Shown one piece after another: positions 8,127 through 15,863 of a DNA stretch of 40,471 bases. The stretch is taken from positions 1 to 40,471 of IMG/VR virus record IMGVR_UViG_3300047457_000379; one strand, given 5' to 3'. Every line of letters begins with the position of its first letter. The first letter of the stretch is position 1. Position numbers and translations under genes: made by a program. Origin of the DNA: a virus. The notes below the pieces were generated by a model, which was given only the letters and a program-made list of their open reading frames with translations, made no database searches and had not been told where the DNA came from.

Positions 8127-8428
8127 TACAGTTTGTCCCTCACGAGACAAATTTTACCTTTTTCAGATTGAAGGTAGCGCATCATTTCTCGACCCGCTAC
8201 CTCCGAATCAGGGTTGGCAAGATCATAACCATCACGAATTGCCTCTTCATACATGATGAATGGGATACATGCGACTTGTCGACCAAAGGAGAGGTCTCTA
8301 AGTGCATTATCCTTCCTCAATTCTGCATTCCGCTCGAGGATCAAGTTTTCTGTTGGTTGAGTACGTTTATGAGTCAACGTTCCAGTATGATCCTGATAAT
8401 GCAACTCGCTTTTGATGATTTGATCCAT
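8126..8428 (-). CDS. Small conserved phage head-region protein
   Basis: A 100-residue charged helical protein with the conserved-looking core RNAELRKDNALRDLSFGRQVACIPF and a later REMMRYLQSEKGKICLV. Related small proteins occur between capsid and tail adaptor genes of many podoviruses, without an assigned function. GAGG lies 6 nt upstream of the ATG, within the end of the 18-residue gene before it. Confidence 0.65.
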   Translation of the reverse strand: MDQIIKSELHYQDHTGTLTHKRTQPTENLILERNAELRKDNALRDLSFGRQVACIPFIMYEEAIRDGYDLANPDSEVAGREMMRYLQSEKGKICLVRDKL

Positions 8429-8435
8429 AATTACC

Positions 8436-8492
8436 TCAACAACCGCACGGTTTCTTACTACCGCCGCCTTTCTTTTTCTTCATCTTAGCCAT
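8436..8492 (-). CDS. Very small Lys/Gly/Cys peptide
   Basis: An 18-residue frame (MAKMKKKKGGGSKKPCGC) exactly fills the space between two genes of the capsid region. ATG at 8492 has AAGG 7-8 nt upstream, and its last bases provide the ribosome-binding site for the next gene. Lys-rich peptides with a Cys-Gly-Cys end recur at this position in podoviral genomes, in my reading of the family, which supports translation; it could bind DNA or RNA. Confidence is limited by its length. Confidence 0.5.
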   Translation of the reverse strand: MAKMKKKKGGGSKKPCGC

Positions 8493-8494
8493 GA

Positions 8495-8692
8495 TTAGAC
8501 CTTCTCAAGAAAAGTACCTTCAAAACAAGAAAGTTCTGCCGCGGTAACTTCAAGAGTATCACCGGGTTTAGCAATTCCTTTTTCAAGGTAAAGGGTTTTA
8601 GTAGAAACATTCTTTGCTTTGAGCTTAGTGGCTACCTTTTTGGTAGCCACTTCGCCTTCAGCCTTGACTTCAGTTACCTTAGTCTCAGCCAT
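8495..8692 (-). CDS. Small capsid-associated hypothetical protein
   Basis: A 65-residue protein directly downstream of the major capsid gene. The N-terminal half is charged with Lys and Glu (TKVTEVKAEGEVATKKVATK); the C-terminal half (LYLEKGIAKPGDTLEVTAAELSCF) looks like a small beta module ending in a Cys-Phe-x-Gly motif. AAGGTG precedes the ATG. Small genes here are often decoration or head-completion proteins; that is inference from position. Confidence 0.6.
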   Translation of the reverse strand: MAETKVTEVKAEGEVATKKVATKLKAKNVSTKTLYLEKGIAKPGDTLEVTAAELSCFEGTFLEKV

Positions 8693-8700
8693 GTTACACC

Positions 8701-9750
8701 TTAGGCAGTCATTGCCGCAGAGGTGCTGACGTCACGGATAATACCGTGGGCCTTCTCAGTGTGAACAATGAGAGACCAGTCAACAGACATCTGACGATTT
8801 TCAGCCAGACCAGTCTTAGCCAGGACGTCAGTCTGGTAACCCTTGAGGTAGCAGAGTGAGAGGTAAGCCGGGTCAAGGATAAACACGTCTGCACGAGCAC
8901 CTGAGTTATAGGTCGGCTGCAGTCGGTTCGGGATAGCGCGGATGGTACCAAAGTCAGTGATGAAGACATTCACTGCGCCAAGAGCAGAGGCTGCTTCCTG
9001 CTGACTGTTAGGTACATTGCTACGAATCGGAGCAACAGCTGCGCCAGAAGAGAGCATGTACTTGCTGAATGCTGAGATGATGCTCGGAACGGTCATCATA
9101 ACAGATACATCGCCGCCTTCTTCATAGACAGACTGGATGGTGCTACGCAGTTTTGCTTCAGTAAGAGCACCTGCAGTGGTAGCGTCGGTAGCTGCTACGG
9201 TGAGTTTGGTAGAGTAGTTAAATCCACCAGCTGCACCAGCAGTAGCACCAGTACCAACAGTAGCATATGAGGTGGCAATCCAAGAAGGAAGACCGCCTGC
9301 CTTACCTGCAGTAGTGGAACCGTTGTCAGAAACAGAAGCCTGGTTGAGAAGAGCAATTGCTTCTACATCTCGACGCAGTTCCTGCTGGCGACGCATCAAC
9401 TGATAAGCCAGTTCCTGCGTACGACCGATGACATCAGAAGCGTCCGCGCGATAAGATACCTTGACAACCTTCTGGCTGATCTGGTGATGGTTACCTACGC
9501 GGTGACCGGTGACAGTGTCATTACCGGTTGCATCGGAGCCGTCAACTACTGCGTTAGCAGTGTTAGGAGCTGCGAGTTCATCGGTGGTCCACTCGATGTA
9601 TTCGTTCTTTGCGGTAGTAGAACCTACCATGTCAGTGAAGGGCAGCGGGATCTTTGAGATATCAAAGATCTTGTTCATTACGTCTTCACGGATAAGACCG
9701 CCGGCGGTAACCGCCTTCAGGTCTGCTGAGTCTAGATTTGCAGTTGACAT
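8701..9750 (-). CDS. Major capsid protein (SU10 / DUF5309 type)
   Basis: A 349-residue HK97-fold capsid protein of the DUF5309 (SU10 major capsid) type. The recognisable parts are NEYIEWTTDELAAPNTANAV in the N-arm region, the helix QELAYQLMRRQQELRRDVEA (spine helix) and the segment NVFITDFGTIRAIPNR with DPAYLSLCYLKGY toward the C-terminus, all typical for this family. It lies after the scaffold gene and has an AGGACA ribosome-binding site. G+C-rich, evenly chosen codons compared with its neighbours fit high expression. Confidence 0.92.
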   Translation of the reverse strand: MSTANLDSADLKAVTAGGLIREDVMNKIFDISKIPLPFTDMVGSTTAKNEYIEWTTDELAAPNTANAVVDGSDATGNDTVTGHRVGNHHQISQKVVKVSYRADASDVIGRTQELAYQLMRRQQELRRDVEAIALLNQASVSDNGSTTAGKAGGLPSWIATSYATVGTGATAGAAGGFNYSTKLTVAATDATTAGALTEAKLRSTIQSVYEEGGDVSVMMTVPSIISAFSKYMLSSGAAVAPIRSNVPNSQQEAASALGAVNVFITDFGTIRAIPNRLQPTYNSGARADVFILDPAYLSLCYLKGYQTDVLAKTGLAENRQMSVDWSLIVHTEKAHGIIRDVSTSAAMTA

Positions 9751-9771
9751 TATATTGTCCTATAAGTGGTA

Positions 9772-10854
9772 TTAACGGCCACCCAAAAGCAATTCAGTTA
9801 CGGCTGCAGTCTGTAAATCCCTTTGCCGTGAACCTTGTGCTTTACGGGCATCAAGAGTTAAACGAGTAAGTTTGCTCATTGGCTTACCAGATTTACCACC
9901 CGCCTTTTGGAATTTAGGAGGAGCGGTTTTAATCTTGTTGTCTGACACAGTCTTTCCTTTTCTGTAAGCGATTGCATCCTTTATAATTTCAAGATGTCTA
10001 GCGTCATTTAGATGCTTGAATTCTTCAGGATGGATGCCATAGACCTCATTGGCAGAATCTCCAATTGCATTCAATTCCTTCTGCATCTTCTCAGTATCAC
10101 GCCATGAAGGGTTGTTTTCTAGTACCTTTTCGTACTGCCCAGCAAGGTGCTTCTGGAATTCAGCGTTATACTGTGCTTGATGCTGCTGTTGGAGTTGACC
10201 ATTTTCACTCTGAACCGCGGCCATAATCTGCTTGAACTGAGCATCACGAGTTTGATAGTCAGCTACTGCAGCAGCGTATTCACCAGGGTTTTCAGAGCGG
10301 AGTTTCTCCCAATTGATGTTCTGGAATTCTTTGGTCATAGTATCGTAAAGAAATCCAGTCAACTTGTCTACAGCGGCAAGTCTTTCAGAATAGTTCTGAG
10401 CTACGTCGCCACGAACTTTCTCGAATTCCCTACGCTCTTCTGCAAGAGCTTGGGATTTCTGTGTATAGTGCTTGTTCGTCTGATAACCAGCAACCAAGTC
10501 CTTTACACTTACAGTAGATGAAACTCCATCAACTTTAACGACAAGTCCCTGAAGGTTTCCTTCTTCGTCAAGTACAATATTGCTATCATCTACTCCGAGA
10601 ACGCCAGCCCAAGTGACTTCATCATCACTGGAACCAACAGGAGACTCATCTTCATCCCCCTCGGCATTCTCATTCCCAGACTCACCACCTTGTTCGTCGT
10701 CAGTCGAAGTATCTGGTTCGCCAGTTACGGCTCCTTCCTCTTCTTGATTTGGAACTTCTTCGTCAGTCTGCATTCCACTGACCAACAGGTCAGTAATTTG
10801 GCTTACTGGATTGACGCTCGCCGTATTGGTAGAGTTAGTCGTTTCAGTCGTCAT
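9772..10854 (-). CDS. Capsid scaffolding protein
   Basis: A 360-residue protein with a very acidic N-terminal third (runs such as EEVPNQEEEGAVTGE and NAEGDEDESPVG), a long coiled-coil middle (residues about 130-260, with QKSQALAEERREFEKVRG and QQQHQAQYNAEFQKHLAG) and a basic C-terminus (KFQKAGGKSGKPMSKLTR). This charge layout and the place between portal and major capsid genes are those of podoviral scaffolding proteins, which guide procapsid assembly through the basic C-terminus and then leave. No protease motif is visible. Confidence 0.85.
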   Translation of the reverse strand: MTTETTNSTNTASVNPVSQITDLLVSGMQTDEEVPNQEEEGAVTGEPDTSTDDEQGGESGNENAEGDEDESPVGSSDDEVTWAGVLGVDDSNIVLDEEGNLQGLVVKVDGVSSTVSVKDLVAGYQTNKHYTQKSQALAEERREFEKVRGDVAQNYSERLAAVDKLTGFLYDTMTKEFQNINWEKLRSENPGEYAAAVADYQTRDAQFKQIMAAVQSENGQLQQQHQAQYNAEFQKHLAGQYEKVLENNPSWRDTEKMQKELNAIGDSANEVYGIHPEEFKHLNDARHLEIIKDAIAYRKGKTVSDNKIKTAPPKFQKAGGKSGKPMSKLTRLTLDARKAQGSRQRDLQTAAVTELLLGGR

Positions 10855-10861
10855 ATAATCC

Positions 10862-11119
10862 TCAATTGTTTAATTCACTAAGTTGCTTAGATGCAAGTTT
10901 GGCGTTGTCGATATCAGTAAAGATCGAAGCTTCCAAACCATTTATGGCCGAAGCCAATCCTTTCAATTTGATCAATTCTTCTGGTGGAAGATCTTGACTA
11001 CAAAATGCATTAAACAATTGAGCCCTTACAGTGTTAAGGTGCTCTGCCAAATAATTTTCATACGCGTGCTCGGCTCTTCTGCCACGTTCTACGTCTTTAA
11101 CTAATGCGTCCTTATCCAT
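10862..11119 (-). CDS. Small helical protein between portal and scaffold
   Basis: An 85-residue helical protein (VERGRRAEHAYENYLAEHLN) preceded by GGAG. Small proteins of this size and charge often sit between portal and scaffold genes in podoviruses and have no established role. The ATG follows the portal stop immediately, so the two are probably coupled. Confidence 0.65.
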   Translation of the reverse strand: MDKDALVKDVERGRRAEHAYENYLAEHLNTVRAQLFNAFCSQDLPPEELIKLKGLASAINGLEASIFTDIDNAKLASKQLSELNN

Positions 11120-13243
11120 TTATACTCCAGACACAGAGGTCTTATTAGTGATGAAGTTTGCATTCTCTTCTGCTTGAGATTCAACTTCAATACGGGTGAG
11201 TTCGACGGCAGTACGCTCATCGATCTCGTACTTGCGAAGTTTTCTATCTTCGTCCTTATTGATTGCTTCCAATCGAGTCTTAAGATCACTAAGTTGTAAC
11301 TTAAGATTCTCGACTTGTCCTTTAAGTGCAACATTATCCTGTTGGGCTTGAGCCATCTTGACTTGAGCCTGAGCGGTATCCACCTGCGCTTGGAGGAGTG
11401 CCATGTTCTGCTGTTGAGACTCTTGAGCCTGTTGAGCCTGTGACTGCTGAATTGCTTGTGAATTCTGCTGACCTTGTGGGCTATTGGGATCCAAGAAGTA
11501 CTTATTGGCTCCATTCAACTGTGAGAACTTAGCGAAGTCATCCAAAGCAGCGTATACGTTCTGCGGAATAACCATTGCCTGACCAGGTTGAGAGATAATC
11601 TTCTCTTGGAAAGAGAGTACAGTGCCAAGAGCATTAACCTGAGCTTGATGATCTCCAGTACCAGTACCTACACGGACTGTCATACGTCGACGATTTGGCC
11701 ACTGAGCAGGATTAGTTTTAACCCACATGCCGCGGAATTGGTAATCCTGAATTGCATCTAAGTGCATAGTACAAAGATCACGAATCTTATTACAGAGTGG
11801 CTTAATGCCAGTTTCTGCAATCACTCGTACAATGAGTCCTACTAGTTCTTCTTTGGCCGTCAGAAGGCGGTCTACACCTTCTGAACCAACTCGAGCTCCG
11901 ATCTTCTGTGGTGTGGCCTCTCCTTCTGGAGATACACCCACACGACCTGCTCGTACCTGATCAAGGTAGTTCATCATGTTGTAGGCTTCTGCACTCAACT
12001 GAGGAGTAGCCAAAGGAGATACTGCATCAAGTCTCTTGGCTCGTACTACACCACCTGGGCGCGATACGAGGAGGTCATCCATATTGACCATGCCTTCTAC
12101 TACGACAGTACGTCCATTGTTCTGCAAATAGACGTTATCGAGGATTGAGCGGAGTAGGGCCGTCTTCTGATCTTGGATCTGCTTCAGTCGGTCATAAATA
12201 GAAAGACCGCGGAACTTATGAGGCATCAGAATCGCGGTGGTCCCAATAAAGGGATTATAACTAATCTCTTCTGAAGAGAGAATGTCAGTCGGCGTACCGA
12301 TGTCTGCTCCAGCAACAGTGATCTTTACGTACTCTGCGATTCCATCGCCGTTGATGTCGAGTTGCATGTAGCATTCAGCTACTTCGAGCATCCGCAAGGC
12401 CCAGTCTTGTGACTGATCTGGGAAGGTTGTGGTTTCGTCTTGGGCAGCAAAGCGATAATCACTAAGATTGTTACGAGTGCCGGAACCAATACGTTCGATA
12501 ACTTCACGGTCAAAACCTTCTTTGATTAGATCTGAGGCGGTCTTATTAGTGACATGAGCTAAGAAGCGAGCGCCTTCCAAAGAGACTGAATTGTGGTCTG
12601 CATTAAAGCGGAACTGTTCTGGCGGAATCGCCTCCAAGACAATCCTTCCATGAGGAGTCTTGATGCGGATCTTCAATTCGAAGGTTCCGTCATCTTGAGT
12701 TTCAAACTCGAGTACTTCTACGTTGTCAGCCTGAGTGGCAATTACGACCTGCTCTTCTACAAGACCAGTAAATTCCTGAACTTCATAGGTAGGTTCATCT
12801 TCAAAGTAAACCTTGATTACGCCGTAATTCTGGAGAAGTGCGTCCTTTACGAATTCATGGATCGTAATAAATCCAGAATTCTCCTTCATGATCACGTCAT
12901 AGACGTACTTAGATTCGAGTTCCGCCTGCAGTTCGTCGCCAGGACCAACAGGATCAAAGATGACAACTTCATTGGTCTGCGTAAGAGCCTTCATGATCTG
13001 CGGCATAATCCACTCGACCGCATCTGCTACATCGGTGGAAATTACACTAGACCGCCCTTCAATTTCGCGACCATTAGGATTGCCGACGTAATAGTCGAGA
13101 GGTGTTACAAAATCAATGCCCTGATCTGCGAGTTGCAGTTCGTTAGAAATGATAGAGAGTACTTCTCTTTCATCCAGTTCTGCGTCAGGGCCAATGATAG
13201 AAGGCTCTTCGATTTCTGTTTCGTCGTCTGGCATTCCAATCAT
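11120..13243 (-). CDS. Portal protein (P22-like)
   Basis: A 707-residue portal protein. The N-terminal region has PLDYYVGNPNGREIEGRSSV followed by IMPQIMKALTQTNEVVIFDP, the usual opening of the P22-type portal family. The middle has YNPFIGTTAILMPHKFRGLS and LRSILDNVYLQNNGR, the clip/wing region, and the C-terminal 150 residues are Gln-rich and coiled coil (QQSQAQQAQESQQQNMALLQ), resembling the P22 barrel. Twelve copies form the ring through which DNA enters and leaves the capsid. It lies between large terminase and scaffold genes. Start at 13243 has a weak ribosome-binding site, with an alternative Met four codons later. Confidence 0.9.
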   Translation of the reverse strand: MIGMPDDETEIEEPSIIGPDAELDEREVLSIISNELQLADQGIDFVTPLDYYVGNPNGREIEGRSSVISTDVADAVEWIMPQIMKALTQTNEVVIFDPVGPGDELQAELESKYVYDVIMKENSGFITIHEFVKDALLQNYGVIKVYFEDEPTYEVQEFTGLVEEQVVIATQADNVEVLEFETQDDGTFELKIRIKTPHGRIVLEAIPPEQFRFNADHNSVSLEGARFLAHVTNKTASDLIKEGFDREVIERIGSGTRNNLSDYRFAAQDETTTFPDQSQDWALRMLEVAECYMQLDINGDGIAEYVKITVAGADIGTPTDILSSEEISYNPFIGTTAILMPHKFRGLSIYDRLKQIQDQKTALLRSILDNVYLQNNGRTVVVEGMVNMDDLLVSRPGGVVRAKRLDAVSPLATPQLSAEAYNMMNYLDQVRAGRVGVSPEGEATPQKIGARVGSEGVDRLLTAKEELVGLIVRVIAETGIKPLCNKIRDLCTMHLDAIQDYQFRGMWVKTNPAQWPNRRRMTVRVGTGTGDHQAQVNALGTVLSFQEKIISQPGQAMVIPQNVYAALDDFAKFSQLNGANKYFLDPNSPQGQQNSQAIQQSQAQQAQESQQQNMALLQAQVDTAQAQVKMAQAQQDNVALKGQVENLKLQLSDLKTRLEAINKDEDRKLRKYEIDERTAVELTRIEVESQAEENANFITNKTSVSGV

Positions 13244-13260
13244 AAATTATCTCTGTTGTG

Positions 13261-14679
13261 TCACACTACGCCTCTTTGCGTAGTAGAATAGTCAAGGTTT
13301 GAAGTGCCATACCCGCCGATTACGCGCTCTCCACCTACTGCGCCAAGAACGAGATACTGAATAGCGTCAGCTATATGTGAGTATCTATTCTTGTCTGGCT
13401 TCTCTTGGAAGCGAGCTTCACCACTGACCTGCATACGCTTATACTTGTATCCGCCTGCCAGAGCCTTGCGAGCGAGTTTGGCTTTGGGACCAAGGATAAA
13501 TGCAGGCTCCCCCGACATGTCTAATCGCATCATCAAGTCTGCGACTGACTCACGTCTGATGGTGAAGTCATTCGTATAGGTCGGATAAGCGTCAATTCCC
13601 TGATTATGAAGTATCTGGAAGGGAGTTTGCTCATCCGTTTGAGCGCGTTGTTCACCAGCGGGGTCGGCATAAACCTCTATCTCGCAGTCGCGGTACTCCG
13701 TAGAGAGCTTCTGATGCAGCAGTCGACCAAAGGAGACCGCGCCCATATCGAATGTGCAGAGCTCGTCTATAATTTGGAGTTGGCCTGAGGGGGATAACCG
13801 GCCAATTGCAGCTGCGGGAGTTAAGCCAAAATCTATGCCGACAAACACTTTAGATCCTTTGGGTGGGACCAAAGGAGATTGGGTAGAGTGGATATGATCC
13901 TTATATTCAGAGAATATAGGCTTGCCATCCGTTATAAACCCATATTGGCCATGAACATAAACATTTATCCACTCTTGATCCTTACCGGCGATCATATTCT
14001 CGTAGTAACGAGGTGGAAGGTTTTCGATGTTCTCTGCCTCAGAGGCGAGGCCAGATGGTTGATGAAAGATGGAGAAGTTTTCTGGTAGATTCTCTTCGAA
14101 AAGAGAGTAATACCAATGGTCAGAGTCGGGTGGATTTGTATCCATGATGATACCCCACCAAGTAGGTCCACCTTGTCGCTTGTTTGGGTAGCGACCAACA
14201 CGACCTTGTAGCATATCCACTACTTGCTTTGGAATTTCTCGGCACTCGTTAATCCAACCGCCGGTTAATTCCAAAGAAAGAAGTTTCTTGATGTCGTTCG
14301 GTTTATCTAAAGCTCGAAAGAGGATTTCGCTGTAGACGATGGTGTTGTCGTCCAAAGCGAACTTCATGTGGAATTCCATATCCTGTTTCTTCATTGTGCC
14401 CAGTTCTTCTGGTACCCAATCGAAGAACGTACGGATAGTGGTATCGATCAACTCACGGTAGGTGTTGCGAATAATGACCCACCGTGAGCGTCGAATACCG
14501 CCATGCTTAGAGTCAGGCTCTCTATGCGGCGCTTGTTCACAGGCTTTTCGAAAAATTTCGAGGCAACAACAGACGGACTTACCGGAACCAATAGGACCAA
14601 TGATAGAGCGCACAAATGCCTCGTCTGCGTGAAAGAGTTTTGCAGTCGGTGAGGCGGTGTATGCAATAGTCGCGGCCAT
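13261..14679 (-). CDS. Terminase large subunit
   Basis: A 472-residue packaging motor. The ATPase has Walker A GPIGSGKS (residues 28-35) and a Walker B-like region ELTGGWINECREI (about 135-147). The RNase H-like nuclease has GIDFGLTPAA, YADPAGEQRAQTDE and SHIADAIQYL, which supply the acidic metal-binding residues. Length and motif order match phage TerL proteins. GGAG lies 3 nt before the ATG. It is the first gene of the long leftward late operon and follows its own promoter at 14708-14736. The expected small subunit is not adjacent; see the gene at 16273-16845. Confidence 0.93.
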   Translation of the reverse strand: MAATIAYTASPTAKLFHADEAFVRSIIGPIGSGKSVCCCLEIFRKACEQAPHREPDSKHGGIRRSRWVIIRNTYRELIDTTIRTFFDWVPEELGTMKKQDMEFHMKFALDDNTIVYSEILFRALDKPNDIKKLLSLELTGGWINECREIPKQVVDMLQGRVGRYPNKRQGGPTWWGIIMDTNPPDSDHWYYSLFEENLPENFSIFHQPSGLASEAENIENLPPRYYENMIAGKDQEWINVYVHGQYGFITDGKPIFSEYKDHIHSTQSPLVPPKGSKVFVGIDFGLTPAAAIGRLSPSGQLQIIDELCTFDMGAVSFGRLLHQKLSTEYRDCEIEVYADPAGEQRAQTDEQTPFQILHNQGIDAYPTYTNDFTIRRESVADLMMRLDMSGEPAFILGPKAKLARKALAGGYKYKRMQVSGEARFQEKPDKNRYSHIADAIQYLVLGAVGGERVIGGYGTSNLDYSTTQRGVV

Positions 14680-14707
14680 TCACTCCGTCCATCCATCTAT
14701 TAGGTAG

Positions 14708-14736
14708 ATTATAATATAAAAATGGGCGGTTGTAAA
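14708..14736 (-). promoter_or_regulatory. Late leftward promoter
   Basis: On the minus strand, TTTACA (14731-14736) and TATAAT (14708-14713) are separated by exactly 17 bp. Transcription would start near 14701, about 20 nt before the large terminase start. The core ATTTTTATATTATAAT is identical to that of the small-terminase promoter at 16872-16900. Confidence 0.75.
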
Positions 14737-14745
14737 TATGCCATT

Positions 14746-14885
14746 TCCCTGGTTTTGCTGTTACTATGATAGTACCCCCTTGTTCCTCGGGGAGGGAAGC
14801 CCCCGGATCCGCAATGCCTATCCCTGGTTTTGCTGTTAACCTGTTAACCTCCCCTTGTTCCTCGGGGAGGGAATCCCCAAGATCC
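14746..14885. repeat. Two tandem 65-bp hairpin repeats, period 75 bp
   Basis: The units are 14746-14810 and 14821-14885. Both start TCCCTGGTTTTGCTGTTA, have a divergent 12-bp spacer, then CCCCTTGTTCCTCGGGGAGG and AA, and finish near GGATCC or AGATCC. Each unit can form a CCCC/GGGG hairpin with a nine-base loop and an alternative stem using the following C run (GGGGA with TCCCC in the second unit). The run lies between the late promoter and the iterons and is non-coding. A packaging site or a transcription block are possible roles. Confidence 0.85.
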
Positions 14886-14953
14886 AGCGGGATACAGTGC
14901 CTCATCCGTCGCCGCGCCAGGGATACCAGTCACTTTCTGGGTTTCCCGTCAGT

Positions 14954-15062
14954 AACGGTATAAACAGTTTATACCGTTTATACCGTTTATACTGTTTATA
15001 CTGTTTATACCGTTTATACTGTTTATACTGTTTATACTGTTTATACTGTTTATACTGTTTAT
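14954..15062. repeat. Array of ten 9-bp iterons with inverted unit
   Basis: From 14973 to 15062 the unit ACCGTTTAT or ACTGTTTAT is repeated ten times without interruption, with a partial unit at each end. At the left end, arms 14954-14964 and 14968-14978 form an 11-bp inverted repeat around CAG, so the first unit faces the opposite way. This arrangement resembles the iterons of replication origins or a cluster of protein-binding sites. The chance frame through it gives Leu-Tyr-Arg/Cys repeats and is not a gene. Confidence 0.9.
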
Positions 15063-15101
15063 ACTGTTACCTATTCTTATATATACCGGGTTCATTTTCA
15101 T

Positions 15102-15132
15102 TGTTTCATATTATGAAACAGATTGTTTCATA
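15102..15132. promoter_or_regulatory. Palindromic operator plus third half-site
   Basis: TGTTTCATATTATGAAACA at 15102-15120 is a perfect inverted repeat with 9-bp arms around one base. A third copy of the half-site TGTTTCATA follows at 15124-15132. The sites end about 10 bp before the -35 hexamer of the early promoter, as expected for a dimeric regulator. A candidate regulator is the two-HTH protein at 18629-18976, by inference only. Confidence 0.75.
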
Positions 15133-15141
15133 AAATACGTG

Positions 15142-15169
15142 TGTACATTGAAATTCAGTGTGATATGAT
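15142..15169 (+). promoter_or_regulatory. Early rightward promoter
   Basis: TGTACA (15142-15147), a 16-bp spacer and TATGAT (15164-15169), preceded by TGTGA which supplies an extended -10. Transcription would start near 15176, 40 nt before the first early gene. The TGTGATAT context recurs in the promoter at 19579. Confidence 0.6.
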
Positions 15170-15217
15170 AACCTCAATGGATCAATACTGATTCATTGAA
15201 ACCAAATGGAGGATGAT

Positions 15218-15511
15218 ATGGAAAAGTTGATTAACGCACACAAAGTGGACGACACCGTTACGTTCGTGTACGGACCGAATCCAAAGAAGAAACACGGGAA
15301 GGCGTACGCCCGATACGAACAGTACTGTCAATGCGGATCGTTGAAGGAGTACCTTGATACGGCGGAACATAAGTACGCAATGGCGGATCTCCGATACGAT
15401 GAGGCCCACGGTTACCTCGCACTGGTTAAGGATGGAGTACGGATCAACCCGCCCGTCTCACCAACCACCGAACAACCGGTCGAGACCAAGACCAAAGGTA
15501 AAAAGGCCTAA
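15218..15511 (+). CDS. Early small hypothetical protein
   Basis: A 97-residue protein, first of the rightward arm. I chose the ATG at 15218 because GGAGGA lies 4 nt before it; an in-frame ATG at 15206 would place the ribosome-binding site inside the gene. The protein is basic early (NPKKKHGKAYARYEQYCQCG), has a charged middle and ends in a Pro-Thr-Lys-rich tail (VETKTKGKKA). First early genes of lytic phages often encode host takeover proteins, but nothing here identifies a target. Codon use is richer in G+C than in the genes from 18.4 kb onward. Confidence 0.7.
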   Translation: MEKLINAHKVDDTVTFVYGPNPKKKHGKAYARYEQYCQCGSLKEYLDTAEHKYAMADLRYDEAHGYLALVKDGVRINPPVSPTTEQPVETKTKGKKA

Positions 15512-15520
15512 CCACCAATC

Positions 15521-15852
15521 AACTGGCCATGGACGGCCGTAACCAAAGGATAAATACCATGCAAGCTTTTAAACTGTCTGATGCGACGGGCCTACTCAAC
15601 CTTCCGTTCCTCTTTAATACCAAAGAGGAGGCGCAGCTCGCCTTAAACCACATACGCAATATATGGGAGGATAACGGTTTTTACGATGTTGTGGAGGTAT
15701 TTGATGGCCATCCCGACCTTTGCCAAATAACTGATGAGGAATATGGCGATTATTTTGATGGATTGGCCGACTGTATGGATGTGGACGAGTTCCCTATTAC
15801 CATTGTACAGGTTTAACCTATTAACTGGCCATGGACGGCCGTAACCAAAGGA
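15521..15852 (+). repeat. Duplicated 30-bp leader before two early genes
   Basis: The same 30 bases occur at 15521-15550 and 15823-15852. Each starts AACTGGCCATGGACGGCC and ends with the AAAGGA ribosome-binding site of the gene that follows. Each can form a short GGCC stem with loop ATGGAC. In both copies the ATG in the loop is in frame with the downstream gene. A partial third copy (TGGCCGTAAC) is at 16044-16053, after the third early gene. Confidence 0.9.
15559..15816 (+). CDS. Early small acidic hypothetical protein
   Basis: An 85-residue acidic protein (FKLSDATGLLNLPFLFNTKE at the start; GDYFDGLADCMDVDEFPI near the end). AAAGGA is 8 nt upstream of ATG 15559. An in-frame ATG 10 codons upstream, inside the duplicated leader, could give a longer form beginning MDGRNQR. 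Strongly acidic small early proteins are sometimes DNA mimics; here that is only a possibility from charge. No family recognised. Confidence 0.65.
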   Translation: MQAFKLSDATGLLNLPFLFNTKEEAQLALNHIRNIWEDNGFYDVVEVFDGHPDLCQITDEEYGDYFDGLADCMDVDEFPITIVQV

Positions 15853-15863
15853 GAGATACCTCA

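Noticed and set aside
11101-11514. A 137-codon minus-strand frame within the portal 3' end
   Set aside because: It overlaps the Gln-rich portal C-terminus in another frame, with Ser/Arg/Leu-rich nonsense composition.
12593-13291. A 232-codon plus-strand frame opposite the portal gene
   Set aside because: It is a shadow of the portal frame; the portal protein has clear family motifs, and this frame has none.
14855-15133. Frame encoding Leu-Tyr-Arg/Cys repeats
   Set aside because: It is only the translation of the 9-bp iteron array, which is open in frame because the unit length is a multiple of three.
14740-15200. CRISPR array
   Set aside because: The repeats are either 9 bp with no spacers or two 65-bp tandem units; neither has the repeat-spacer pattern of CRISPR.
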